From: Acanthacorydalis orientalis
Lineage: Eukaryota > Arthropoda > Insecta > Megaloptera > Corydalidae
Reading direction: 5' to 3'
Length of the DNA: 64,000 nucleotides
NCBI GenBank assembly: GCA_034766995.1
Contig: CM068322.1
Coordinates: 6,097,089-6,161,088, forward strand
In this document: piece after piece, positions 13,527 through 24,718 of the stretch
How the letters are laid out: each line of letters opens with the position of its first letter
Numbering within the stretch: the stretch's first letter is position 1
The notes under the pieces: generated by a model
What the model saw: only the letters and a program-made list of their open reading frames with translations
Databases searched by the model: none
Told to the model about the DNA's origin: nothing
Translations under genes and position numbers: made by a program

Positions 13527-14359
13527 CCAATGATTGTTTATTGCTATTACTATAATATATTAAAATATAGAAATTTATATTTGTTTTCAATCTTACCACT
13601 CACGAATTCACTACCCATTGCCTCTATCTATTGACAATGCGTTCAAGTGTCAAATTTTATGTTCTATGTTCAATTAAGCTTTGGCAGTATTATTTTATGT
13701 TTTTGATTTATTCAAGACACTTGGATGAAGAAAAACGTTCAATATATGTATTTGTTTAATATGTTCTTATTTATTCACGTAACAACTCTTATATTTGAAA
13801 TAAGTTAAATTTCTTTTAGAAAAGGTTTGAGAGATTGGAAGAATTTAGCTTAACAATATATTTCTTCTTATAATTTAACCTCAACAATTGATCATGTCAG
13901 ACACAATTTAAAATAACATTTTAACATATAGAAAGTGCATACATCCGACTAAATTTAAAAATAATTTTCAAAAATACACATATAATTACTTATATCAATT
14001 TTAATAAAGTTTGAAAATAATAAAAGTTCTATATAAAAATATAACAAGTACTTTATACGCAGTTAAAATAATTCATCATTTTTAATGATTTCTATAGTAC
14101 TAAAAAAGTGTTTCTATTCATCTTTAATATTCCTTTCCGGTGTAGATATTACCTTTCCATTGTATTTTTTATACAACTGTTTTTATTTAAATAAAACAAG
14201 CTGTAAAGATGGCAAATAAAAACAGTGCACAGTGTCAACCGAGGAAAGACACGTGCGTTGTTTTAAAAAAATGAACTCATAAAATTTGTATTTGTATGAA
14301 AATACAGACTGTTTTAAAAATGGATTCGCAGATGTAAATCTCACACAAAAATAAATACA
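13527..14359. other. AT-rich DNA, nothing recognised
   Basis: No coding sequence, repeat family or terminal motif recognised between the TA array and the next CpG-richer island. Confidence 0.6.
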
Positions 14360-14920
14360 CGAATAAAAAATTCATGGACGGTTTCTAGATGTTTCATGAA
14401 GAAACAGCAAGATTGCGGGCTCGTAACACGCGTCTTAACAACATTCCGTACGACGTACGTGCACGTCACACTAGACTGACATCCTCCATTTCCACCATCC
14501 ATCCATATATTCAGTTTTCCACCCGGTGTGATGTGTCGTACAGTCGACGAAGCTCGAGTCGCTTCTATCCCGTTTTCACGTCCATCAATTTCGTAGGCCA
14601 TGCGCTTGATGACATTATGTCCGACCGGCTGATTTCACTTTGATTTTCATTTCTATTCATGTAATCTCGACGGTGTGGGGTCGACAGATAGATCGACCGA
14701 AAACGATGTGGTAGATGAATGCATACGGCCAATCTCTCTCCCACTAGAAACTTCATTACAAATTCACATTCTCTCGGAGTGCATTTACGTCGAATTAATT
14801 GCATCTGTGAATTAAACATTGGAGGCAGGAGAATCCTATGTCGACGGTGAAAATTATTCGTAGTTAATTTAACGGAAAAAATGTTAATGAATACGAATAC
14901 TTTGTCGGCGTATCTTACAT
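14360..14920. promoter_or_regulatory. CpG-richer island, candidate regulatory DNA
   Basis: This is the largest block of balanced base composition outside the transposons. It is rich in CpG and in palindromic CGTACG, GTCGAC and TCGA sites. Frames are open on both strands at once (14389-14643 plus; 14341-14601 and 14565-14936 minus), which is expected from high GC rather than from a gene. No protein domain is seen. A conserved non-coding element is an inference from composition. Confidence 0.3.
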
Positions 14921-14949
14921 TTCTCACATTTATCATTATGTGTTAAAAA

Positions 14950-16197
14950 TATTCAATTAAACCTGACTTAATTAGAAAAAATAATTTAATTAATATTCAT
15001 TGAAATATAATTGAAATTAAGTCGATCAATTTTAGATTTTAAATATTTATCTTTTTTATAAAAATATGAATTATTCTAGCAAAAATTAAATAATTGTGGT
15101 TTATAATTTAAGGTAAAAACTATCATTTTTTTTATCTTTATTAATTCATTTTATGCATGTATGACTAAGAGAAAAAAACGTATTAAACGAATAAATAAAC
15201 ACAAATATTAATACTACATTTTATATTTAAAAATTATAAACCACATTCCACCAAAGCATACATAAATAAATATAAATCAGACTTCAAATCAAGATCAATC
15301 AAAGGGTGCGTTTAGGAGCATTCTGGAGCTCTATTGGCCGACTAACTAATGCGGCTCTGTCCGGGGAGTAAAAAAAAATTCTCCACCCCTCTAAAATATA
15401 CTCCGAGCCACGAATTCATCAGTTTATTCAAGTTGTACAACTCTTGGGCTCTAATGCTCGGGACTTGTTCCGGAAGGAGCGGGAGGGGAGATTCAGTTCT
15501 TCAGCTATACTATGAATTTGAAATGTTTTCAACATCTGCCTAAGGATGGCACACATGCTGCTAATAATTGTGGAGAATAGAGCTTCAGGTGATCCAAAAA
15601 GAAAAAGATCATCACAGAAACTTTTTAATGGAATCATAAGTAAAAACCATAAAATTATAATAAAAATAAGTGATATATATTATTGAACTTTTTTAAAATA
15701 TATATTAATAAACAAAATTTAAGCTACATGTATTTTATATTAAATTGAACCGCAATTATAAAAAATAATATAAATCAAAGAAGTTTTTTTGAATTTTAAT
15801 TTTTACTACAATTGATAATATTATAAACTATATCACTGAACAAAAAAAACGTTAATTTTTTTCTAAACGATACAATTTGTTACAAGTAAATTAAAAAGAT
15901 TCTTATCAAACAGAAGCTGTTTTGCACGCACCGTCACCGTACAACAACAAACCCCTCGACATTGAAACATTAATTATATGTGAATAATAAATGTGACCGA
16001 GTTACAAAAATAAATGTCCTATTTAACGTATTTTTTTAATATAAAAATTCTAACGTTTTATATATTAAAGAAAAATATAACGTTATAACGAGCTACATTC
16101 TCAACGTTTAAAAGTAGTTAAGCTTAATGAGGCCCAGTTAATAATTAATAATACTTAAGTTGTTAATGCTTAGTACACCTGGTAACTGGTCACGTTC
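14950..16197. other. AT-rich DNA with a GAGC-motif segment
   Basis: At 15303-15500 a less A/T-rich segment begins with a GGTGCGTTTAGGAGC stretch and the GAGC-rich motif (15318-15348) shared with 4478-4508 and 23484-23514. It may be the edge of a non-autonomous DNA transposon. No transposase was found. The rest is plain AT-rich DNA. Confidence 0.4.
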
Positions 16198-16199
16198 TA

Positions 16200-17494
16200 C
16201 AAGGTGGCGCAAAACGAACGAAGGGGTTTGAAAAGTAAATATTCTTTATTTAAATGTTATGTTTCTGTTTTCTTCAGAATTTTATACATAAAACTTAAGG
16301 AATTTATCATGGAAAGGTACGCGACGAAACATAACAAAATAATTGAATTTTACTTTGAAAATAAGTGTTCAATTATTTGACGTAGCGAGCATATCGTCGT
16401 TATTTTAATGTTCGAACAGGACAATTTGAGTCAATTGTTAATCGTTTGGTTGCATGTTTCGATAAAAAGATGCAGTGAGTAACCGTGCAGGATTTGGAAG
16501 ACAGCATCCGGGTCTGAGAAAAATATTCAACGTGTACAGGAGAGTACTGAGCAAAGTCCTGAAACGTCAACCAGAAGACGTTGAACCAAACTTGGAATAT
16601 CTCGGAGGTTACTACAAAGGATTTTGGCTACATTAAAAATGTTTCCATAGAAATAGCAGCTTGTGCAAGAGCTAAAGCCAACAGAATATCAGCATTACTT
16701 TGATTATAAAATTCGTTTTCGCCGACAAGCAGAAGAAAATATGAATTTATTCACATTTGATTATGTGCGATGAAGCTCATTTCCACATAAATGGCTTCGT
16801 GAACAGATAAAACTGTGTAATATGGGCTACAGACAATACAAGATCACTTCATCAACAACAATTACATCCACTTTAGTGTACTGTTTGGTGCAGAGTAACA
16901 TACAAAAGGATTATAAGCCCTGATTTCTACGAAAATGAAGACGGTACTGCTGTAACCATAAATGGTACTCAATACCGTACGCTGATAGAAAAATTGAGGC
17001 CAGCTCTTAATAGTCGTCCATATATATCATTCTAAAAAGGCGACGCTACATCACACATAGCAAAACCCGTTATGGATCTTTTACGGGACATCTTTGCTAA
17101 ACGCATAATTTCAAAAAAAAAACAAACAACAATTATAATTGACCTGCGCCTTCGCCTGATTTGAGGCATCTCGATTTTTTTTCTTTGCGGCTACTTAAAA
17201 GAACATGTATTATCAATAAGCCAAAAACCATCCTGCAGATAAAGAACAACATACGAGAAGAAATTGGAGCGTTATGTCCAGAAATCCCGAGAGAAGTGAT
17301 ACAAAATGGCTTAGAAAGAGCTTAAATTTGTGAAGCCGAAAATGAGGATGACTTACGTGATATCCTTTTTCAAGTGTAATGAGGGAACATTCCCCATCCT
17401 TATATTATATTTGGAGAAATAAAAAAGATGAAAATATTACAAAACAAAAAATTATTCATGTTTTAAACTCATTCGTTCTTTTTGCGCAACCCTG
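16200..17494 (+). mobile_element. Tc1/mariner element with DUF4817-type transposase
   Basis: The element is bounded on both sides by TA (16198-16199 and 17495-17496), as expected for the TA duplication. Its terminal inverted repeats match well: CAAGGTGGCGCAAAACGAAC on the left and CAGGGTTGCGCAAAAAGAAC read inward on the right. The length is about 1.3 kb. It carries one degraded transposase. Two further remnants of the same broad lineage lie on the minus strand at 44171-44843 and 50641-51085. Confidence 0.88.
16309..17379 (+). pseudogene. DUF4817/DDE-type transposase pseudogene
   Basis: The reading starts at ATG 16309 with MERYATKHNKIIEFYFENK, typical of the N-terminal HTH domain called DUF4817 in many insect Tc1/mariner transposases. 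Frameshifts and stops follow. The catalytic core is still readable: CDEAHFHINGFVNR (first Asp, about 16765), then an ENEDGTAVTINGTQYR segment, then KGDATSHIAK (second Asp, with the usual order QDGAT altered to KGDAT, about 17040), and a degraded SPDLRHLDFF (third Asp, about 17155). The C-terminus ends at TAA 17377-17379. At least two frameshifts and several stops make it inactive. Overall layout and length (about 350 codons) match the family. Confidence 0.85.
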
Positions 17495-17537
17495 TATAAT
17501 AGTAACGAAAGAAACATTTTTGTTATTCACAAAGGAT

Positions 17538-17539
<2 letters not shown>

Positions 17540-17598
<59 letters not shown>
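17540..17598. repeat. (TA)n microsatellite
   Basis: About 29 TA units starting some 45 bp beyond the right end of the preceding transposon. Confidence 0.97.
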
Positions 17599-17599
<1 letters not shown>

Positions 17600-18332
17600 C
17601 AGTGGCGCATAAAAGCAGATAAGAATTGTGTCGCACGCTATTATTTAAAAAATAGAGATGGCATATTGCATCTAATGAAAAAATATTGATTTCTTTTATC
17701 TTCTAATGGAATTACCTTTTTATGAAGTTTTTTTTTCTCATTAACAGATATAACACAGAAATATTTTATAGAACTTGCAAGATAAAACACTTCACGGAAT
17801 ATTATATTACATTATTACTTACTACTAAAATGTAATATAATTTATTTACTGTACTTTCACTTCAAATTTTCATTTTACAAATTTTATTAACATGAAAACT
17901 ACAAATTATTTTAACTTAATTTATGCATGTACATATTTTAGACACTTCAAAAAATAGTTTTTTTTATGAAAATTCGATCCTTATTTAAATAATTCGATCC
18001 ACGCTTAATGTATCTTTATAAAAAATGATGGCGAATAAGGTATTATTGTTTTTGGCCAAATTAACAAAAGTATGACAATAAAGAAGTGATGAAATATAAA
18101 AAAATGTTAGCTTTTTATAATATTTCTAAAAATTTCTATTCTAATAATAATAAGTAATGACTATGTATATATATATATATATAACTTGTGAAATTAAACG
18201 AACCAAAATCCGTACGCAGAAATGCAAGTAAATAAGACCAAAATATTCTTTTATTAAATTATTAGTAAGATATAATCAATTCAGTGTTCTTCAACGTCAG
18301 TATAAACGAAATACCTGTTTGTTATTTTTTCA
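17600..18332. other. AT-rich DNA, nothing recognised
   Basis: No gene or repeat family seen apart from a short TA run near 18162-18183. Confidence 0.6.
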
Positions 18333-18655
18333 AATGGATTACTATTTTTCACAAATGAATTATTTCTCGCCACAAAAACCACAAATTTTTCTTATGCAAA
18401 ATATTGAAGAAAATCAATTAAATTCATTTTTTATTCTTTCTTGTGTGTATTACGATAGCGACCAATCATCCTTACTCTGTTGAAGTATAAAAATTTAGCT
18501 TTGATGATTCTAGAATTGCCATTAAAATGCGGATAATCAACAATCAACAACGTTCAATCATCCTTAAATACTTGAGTCAATATTTTTTGTAATTTGCGGA
18601 GTGAAAAAGTAACTCGTTTGTTAAAATGAATTTATCCAAAGCGTCAAAATATGTT
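18333..18655. repeat. FB fold-back repeat, copy 3 (both arms)
   Basis: The left arm has CACAAATGAATTATTTCTCG and CCACAAAAACCACAAATTT, the reverse of the family markers. The right arm has TTTGCGGAGTGAAAAAGTAA followed by a TGAATTTATCC segment. The centre has GATAGCGACC and ATTGCCATTAAAATGCGGAT, comparable with the centres of copies 2 and 9. No coding sequence. Confidence 0.6.
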
Positions 18656-18929
18656 TTGGTTTATTGTTTTCATGAATTGATCATAAAATAATTTTATTTG
18701 TAATTCAAATATAAAATTGATAAAAATGAGCAAAAAACAGTAAAATATGCAATGAGATATATTTACGAAAAAAATAAACTAAATATCCACACAATATTTC
18801 CTAAAATAAATAGGAATAAAGATAATAATATTAATATAACATTAATTCGTGGCTAATTTCAAACCGAAAACTTTCGAACTGAAATGCATTAACTATAAAA
18901 ATCAAAAAATTCTCTTATAAGTGGATACT

Positions 18930-18978
<49 letters not shown>
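18930..18978. repeat. (TA)n array abutting a mariner derivative
   Basis: A TA tract with one TACATA interruption. Its right edge is the exact left end of the mariner derivative at 18979. Confidence 0.95.
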
Positions 18979-18979
<1 letters not shown>

Positions 18980-19550
18980 AAGGTTGGTAGAAAATATGTG
19001 CCAGTTTTTTGTTTTCTGAATTCTAACTTTTTTTTTTCAATGAAAGTGTAATTTTATCTTGTTAATGTTATATTATTTTAAAGTAAATTGTTCATTCTGT
19101 ATTTTGATAACATTAACTTTAGTTTTATTATTAACTTTGCTTTAAATTGGTCTATCGAATTAAAGATGGAAAAGAAGCAAATAAGAGCAATTTTTTTGTA
19201 TGAGTTCAAAATGGGTGGTGAAACAACAGAAACTGCTCGTAAACTAAACGATGCTTTTGATGTGTGTATTGTTAAGGAACGCACGGTACAATGGTGATTC
19301 TAAAAAAATCGTGCTGGGGATGAGAGCCTTGAAGACGAAAAAGGTCACGGGCGTCCTTCTTCAGTTTATAACAACCAAATTAAGGCGGTAGTTGAATCAG
19401 AACCAAATACAATTCGAAAGATTGTACAAAAGCTAGGCGTTAGTCATCCAACAGTTCTGGACCACTTAAAATAGTTAAGAAAATCAAGAAAGCCTGTCAT
19501 TTACATGAATTTGAAGGTCATAAACCGCAATTATTTTTCGGATAACCTAA
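18979..19550 (+). mobile_element. 570-bp mariner deletion derivative (copy A)
   Basis: The ends match mariner: AAGGTTGGTAGAAAATATGT on the left and TTAGGTTATCCGAAAAATAA read inward on the right, with TA outside. Inside is the leader and N-terminal third of a transposase: FLYEFKMGGETTETARKLND (first HTH), ERTVQW, a degraded GDESLEDEKGHGRPSS linker, and VSHPTVLDHLK (second HTH). About 700 bp encoding the catalytic domain are missing, and the sequence jumps from just after the second HTH to the 3' end. The copy at 40835-41405 and the right half of 7683-8291 share the same junction, so this deletion product has been amplified as a MITE. Confidence 0.85.
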
Positions 19551-19552
19551 TA

Positions 19553-20320
19553 TAATAAAAATATAATAGGTAAAACTAATATGTCATTATTCCACTCTTT
19601 CCGAATGGCAGTTTGATCAAAAACTAATTAATCATCAATTGAGCATTTTGCTGTTCATATCAATTTTCATACTTGATTTAGAAACCCTCATGTTTAAGTT
19701 TAAATTTTCAGTTAAAGATTGATATTGAATAAATAATCAATCAATAAGTTGTATGTGGACGAAATTGCATCAATTTGGTTTATTAAATTACACCTTAGAC
19801 ACAGAAGTAGAATTGATAGCTTATAATATTTTAACAATTGAAAGAAAACACAAATACGCCAACATATTGTATTGAAATGAACTTAGTAATAAGTTCATAT
19901 ATCATATCTTCTGTTTCAGATACAGAAAGATGTGTGTTCACTAGTGTGTCTACTTATACATATCTTAAAAACACGTAGAAATTTTATATTAGTAATCGTC
20001 ATGCACTTTATATTAAAATGTGATTTTACTAAATTAAGATTTAGTATAAAATAACTACTCCCGTTGTGATTTTCTATTTATTTTGAATATATAATTATTC
20101 TGTAACACTCTTAATCGGTGTTCAATATCTTATTATCTAACAGAATATACTAAATAACTAGCTGATTAGTAATATTTTCACGATATTAAAAATACCGTTA
20201 CTATGTGCAAATAAATCATACAATTTATTAGTAATTTTATTATGAATATTAATTTTTTTTAATTATATTAATACAAATATTACCTTCATATATTTTATGG
20301 TGGACTAGAGCACTATTATG
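19553..20320. other. AT-rich DNA, nothing recognised
   Basis: No gene seen. A segment near 19615-19660 with GATCAAAAACTAATTAATCA faintly resembles the FB centre but is too short to call. Confidence 0.55.
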
Positions 20321-21400
20321 CGAGTGATGATCATTTAATTTGTGGAACAGCGCTTTATTTTGAATACTGTATGACCTTTGGATTCCAGCCACTGCTTGAC
20401 CTTAGTGGATTGACTCGTGTATTGCATGATCGTTATTTCGCATCTAGTGTCTGAAGCAATGGTTGTGGCAGCAGTTTGTACATTGTTGTTGTGGTATAGA
20501 TGATTTATAGCAAGAGTAATGTTACGTCGTTTGTTACTATGTAAGGCGTGGTTTAAATTCTTCAGAAACACTTAAGGAAATAAGTGAATTTTATGATAAC
20601 TCTCTAAAGAAAACAGTATTCAAGCAGTATTCAAGTGACAAACAATTCAAAGAAGGAGAATATGTCTTAAATGATCCAAAACCAGGTAAGTCAATATCTT
20701 CCACGGCATCAGAGCAAATTTTACGAACATAGGAGATCTCCAATGAAAAGAGATGAGTTACAGTTCAACATATGGCTGAAAGAATGGACACTACTTTATG
20801 TATATGCTCATAAAATTGTCATAAAGTGCCTTAAAATATCACAGTCCCATTCTATCTCCCCATTACTGAAAAAAATTCGAACAATTTACTCTTCCGATAA
20901 GCAATTTATATTTTTTATATGCCAAGGAATTCTTTTGACTAATTTTGTACCACATAAAGCAATAATGAATAAGGAGTCCTATTCCAATGTTTTTATTAAG
21001 AAGCATCACTACGCCATTCGAGAAAAACGCCAGGAAATTTGTGAAAGGACATGGCTTCTTCAACACGATAACGCAAGGCTCAACAAAGACAACCGTGTGC
21101 AGTTCGTGATTAAGAAAAAATGACACAAAGGCGCTACATCCTACATATTCATGAAACTGGAACCTTGTGATTTCTTCTTGTTTCCACGGCTCAAAGAAAA
21201 GGAAACGTTTTACATTTAATGAAAAGCACTGCAAAGTAATAACAATTACTCTGTACAGAATGACAAATAACAAGTTTGATGAAGACGGTGGAAAAAGTGC
21301 ACTTCAAAGGGAAATATGTTGAAAATGAAAAACTGTCACATAATTTGTCACAAATATTAATTTGTTTGGGTTCATTGCACGAATTATATTATCAGTCCTT
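20321..21400 (+). mobile_element. Mariner remnant with internal deletion
   Basis: The left end CGAGTGATGATCATTTAATT and the right end, read inward, TAAGGACTGATAATATAATT agree with each other and with the end of the chimeric copy at 8291. The transposase is broken but readable: a start region SSETLKEISEFYDNS, FKEGEYVLNDPKPGKS (linker), a degraded second HTH, then a jump to NFVPHKAIMNKESYSNVF, LLQHDNAR (second catalytic Asp intact, about 21065), LEPCDFFLFPRLKEKE (third Asp, about 21165) and VEKVHFKGKYVE at the C-terminus. The part carrying the first Asp is deleted and stops interrupt the frame. It is inactive. The right end abuts a TA array. Confidence 0.85.
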
Positions 21401-21411
21401 ATATATATACA

Positions 21412-21457
<46 letters not shown>
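21401..21457. repeat. (TA)n array abutting a mariner
   Basis: Begins at the exact right end of the mariner at 20321-21400; about 25 TA units with one CACTCA interruption. Confidence 0.95.
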
Positions 21458-21460
<3 letters not shown>

Positions 21461-21524
21461 TGCTGACATAAATTCTAAAGTAAATGTCATTGTAGACATA
21501 ACAACGAGGAAGTGCAACATCACA

Positions 21525-21765
21525 TAAACGTGTCCCGGATAAATGATGACGATATTCGGCGGTAGACTATTTGCTTTTAACGCCACCAGAACTCATCCAC
21601 GAACACAGTCTAGAAACGAGACGCAACATAATAAGCGGTCATTTGTCTAGTGTTCTCCGCCCATCTGTCTTCCGGACGATCTCTCGAACGCCGTGATCAT
21701 AAATCCGGATTACGGAACCCACGTACAAACAGACGTCCATACACACACACACAAACATACACATA
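21525..21765. promoter_or_regulatory. CpG-richer island, candidate regulatory DNA
   Basis: Balanced composition with many CpGs (CCCGG, CGGCGG, CCGGACGA, CCGGATTACGG) between two TA arrays, followed by a short (CA)n. No open frame with a recognisable domain and no transposon end. Function is unknown. Confidence 0.3.
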
Positions 21766-21930
21766 TATCATTCGAAATTTGCAGCAACCTATACAAACAT
21801 CACACAATTGACTTTAACACGTAATTACAATTAACGTTAATGGATACAATATTTGTGCATTTATTTATAAATGTAATCTACCTGCGAGCAATACACATAG
21901 GACACAGATAAATGTGTGTGTGAATGTATG

Positions 21931-21933
<3 letters not shown>

Positions 21934-21976
<43 letters not shown>
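21934..21976. repeat. (TA)n microsatellite
   Basis: About 21 TA units preceded by a GTGTGTGTG and TGTATGTATG stretch. Confidence 0.96.
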
Positions 21977-21982
<6 letters not shown>

Positions 21983-22039
21983 AAATAATGGCTGTTAATT
22001 ATATAAAAATTAAAAGACATAAAATAATCATTTCCTTGT

Positions 22040-22382
22040 TCAAAAGTCAATTATTTTCTCACCCTTTAAGCTACAAAAAAACTTATGATCAAAGTTCTAT
22101 TTGAAAAAAAACGGTATAATCTGATTTTTCTGTTGGTTGGTTGGTTATTGAGGTTGCAGGGCGATTCAACAGCTATGATTATTAGCGCCCGAGATTTATA
22201 TATGAGGATAATGACTATAAGGATAATGACATCGCTATTAAATATGCATTATCTATAATCAAAAATGATTCATATTTATTGAATATACTTGATAACAAAA
22301 AATATTTATGGTTTTCGAGGTGAAAAAATAATTCATTTATAAAAATTTATTAAGCAATAGTTTTGAAACTGTATTGCGACTA
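22040..22382. repeat. FB fold-back repeat, copy 4 (both arms, centre insertion)
   Basis: The left arm has CAATTATTTTCTCACCC. The right arm has TTTTCGAGGTGAAAAAATAA and TTTTGAAACTGTATTGCGAC, the family's outer end. The centre contains an unrelated GC-richer segment (22130-22190, with TTGAGGTTGCAGGGCGATTC), so something appears to have inserted between the arms. Confidence 0.55.
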
Positions 22383-22741
22383 ATTTTTGTAGTATGAAAA
22401 TTCACTTAACCCTTTGACATACAAGGACATCTCTGATAAGTCATATGTTTCTTATGCCATTGTAAACATTGATATCTCTGAGGAGCACGAAGATTTAATT
22501 AACTTCAGTGCAGTTATAAAGCAAATATTAGAAAGAAATATTTACATATATTCAGTGCTAAAGTGTGAATCATAGAAACAAACCCTGCAACATCTTTGTT
22601 TTGAATTTGTACGAAAGTAACATGTTAGTTAATTAGTTATTCAATTCTACAGTGTTACGTTTTCTCATTAAAAAATATGTGAAAATATTAAAAATTCGAA
22701 TTAGAATTTTTCTTAAATATTACATGAATTTTTTTTAATAT

Positions 22742-22772
<31 letters not shown>

Positions 22773-23116
22773 GATATAGCTTCAAAATAGAAAAAAGAAT
22801 GACGAAAAGATTTTAATAACTTCTTAACATCTTTAGAACAGCCACGTTTATTGTTGTAAATTGAAAAAGACAATAGTATATAGTTGTTGAATTAACATAA
22901 ACGATCCTCCTCATACATCGCAAATTTAAGAGAAATGTTGAATAATTATTTCATCTTTTTCAATATCTATCCATTTGTACGTTAATGATATGTAGCGATC
23001 ATACATGGTACTCTGCAGATAAGAGGCTAATAATAGCATAGTCATTGTAGACAAAATCTATTCATGCGAAACTAAAAGTACACTTGTTTGAGCTCGATCG
23101 TACAATCATAAGTGAA
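22383..23116. other. AT-rich DNA, nothing recognised
   Basis: One short TA run at 22745-22772; no gene or repeat family recognised. Confidence 0.6.
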
Positions 23117-23263
23117 GATTGAGAGTTAATCCAGAGAAAAATGTGACAGTCTTATTCAGATCAACGTGTATTCGCAGAAGTAACCCAAATAATCTCGTAC
23201 TCAATGGAACCCCGATCAAGTGGGTTAACGACACCAACGCACCTATATATTATGCTTACTAAA
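23117..23263 (+). pseudogene. Jockey-like reverse-transcriptase fragment
   Basis: A 48-codon stretch is open on the + strand and reads RLRVNPEKNVTVLF, then NPNNLVLNGTPIKWVNDTN. In jockey-clade non-LTR retrotransposons this is the segment after the catalytic YADD box, where W-x-L-x-x-N-x-x-K-T is followed by the 'I-x-W' strand before the KYLG motif. The sequence stops making sense after position 23263 (AY then stop). No other part of the element is present nearby, so it is a dead fragment. The next segment of the same domain type occurs at 28186, but in a separate insertion. Confidence 0.7.
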
Positions 23264-23738
23264 CGTCTGAACTGCGACACTATGTCGTGCGAAACACTAC
23301 GACCGACGAGTTCTCAGTGAAAAACGCGTCGGCTGCACAATATAGCAGAGGTTAGTGAAAATACATTTTTTGTACTTTTAACACAAACTGCTCAGAATGC
23401 ATGTATGACAAGGACTAACTAAAGAATCTGCGAGTTGATTAAAACAATCTTCAAAACTAGGCCAATAAGAAAATGCCTTCATCAACATTCTCGAGCTCTG
23501 CTGACTGAACTATGAAATACAGCAGCGTCAAATGGAGAGCATGGAAGATTTATCCATTATTTGGAAATTCAACACATGAAACTAGTAATATATTTGAGAT
23601 AGACAAACTTTGAATCATAGTACTCCATAATCATTCTGTGATGCGAAAGATTTCTTTAGCAACATTACAACAGATATCGATCTATCTCTTATAATATATG
23701 CACTTCTTTCGAAATCAAAATACAATATAAATCAAAAC

Positions 23739-23817
23739 ACGGTATAACACAAATTATCCAGAATCCAACTATCCAATCAGATAATTACAACGTATTTATA
23801 TATTGTATATATATATA

Positions 23818-23862
<45 letters not shown>

Positions 23863-24716
23863 TGTCGTGTATATATATATATATGTATACATTATAATGT
23901 TACACGAGATAAATCATTTTTTTTGTTATAACAAACAATATTATTGACTATGTTAAAACAAAAATTGAAAATTGAAAAATAAAAGTTAACCCAAGTCTAA
24001 ATTAATTTTGTTTGTAATTTTTTCTGACACATGCAGGCATTTTCTGACATATGTAAGCATTTTCTAGCATATTTTTCAGCACATTTTGATTTCGTTCTTA
24101 GATCAGTCATCATTTAACCATTGAACCGATTGTTTCTAGAGAGATTCAATTAATTTGTTTGGCAAAATAAATACAGAAAAATTTAAAAGAAAGTGTATAA
24201 TGCTTACATTAGATAATAAATTTAAAATTGTTGGTTTATTGAAAAAAGGTGTTACAGTGCAGAAAATATATCGTGATTACAACATTGGATCATCAGCTGC
24301 CAATGACCTAAAGAAAAATGACCAACCAGTCAACAATTAGCCATATTCATGCCATCAAGGAAATTGAAAATATCATGAAATATTTAGAATAGAACGACCA
24401 GTGATCTGAAGAAATAAGCTCTTATGCGATACATCAGAGATATAGCTGCAGCTGAACTACTTACTTGCAAGGAATAAAAAAATAACTGATTTTTTTCTAG
24501 ATATTTTTTTTCTAAATCAAAAATCTACGTACATACACATATGTACATACTATGTATAATAATTACACTCAATAAATATCTTCATTAAATAACTCAAATA
24601 AATATGTGTGCACCTTCAATAATAAATTCAAACACCTATACAATCTACTTATCCGGAAATTTCATTATCCGGCATAGCCATGACAGAGGTTATGCCGGAT
24701 TACTGGAGTTCTACTG
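23739..24716 (+). mobile_element. Tigger/pogo-like element, largely deleted
   Basis: The right end reads, inward, CAGTAGAACTCCAGTAATCC, the classic Tigger terminus, beside a TA at 24717-24718. The left end near 23739 is diverged (GGTATAACACAAATTATCC). Inside, 24155-24340 encodes a CENP-B/pogo-type DNA-binding HTH: IMLTLDNKFKIVGLLKKGVT followed by IYRDYNIGSSAANDLKKN. The rest of the transposase, including the catalytic domain, is missing. The element also contains a TA array (23807-23886) and an imperfect 21-bp tandem repeat of GCATTTTCTGACAT type at 24017-24085. Confidence 0.75.
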
Positions 24717-24718
24717 TA

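Noticed and set aside
13321..13634. Open frames across the TA arrays (also at 27845-28114, 33497-33962 and other arrays)
   Set aside because: Artefacts of dinucleotide repeats. In 33497-33868 only the part after the repeat is meaningful, as an RTE fragment.
20335..20571. A minus-strand 78-codon frame similar to a frame in 7988-8269, at first taken as a conserved unknown protein
   Set aside because: Both lie antisense to the 5' leader of the same mariner lineage. The similarity is explained by transposon homology, not protein conservation.
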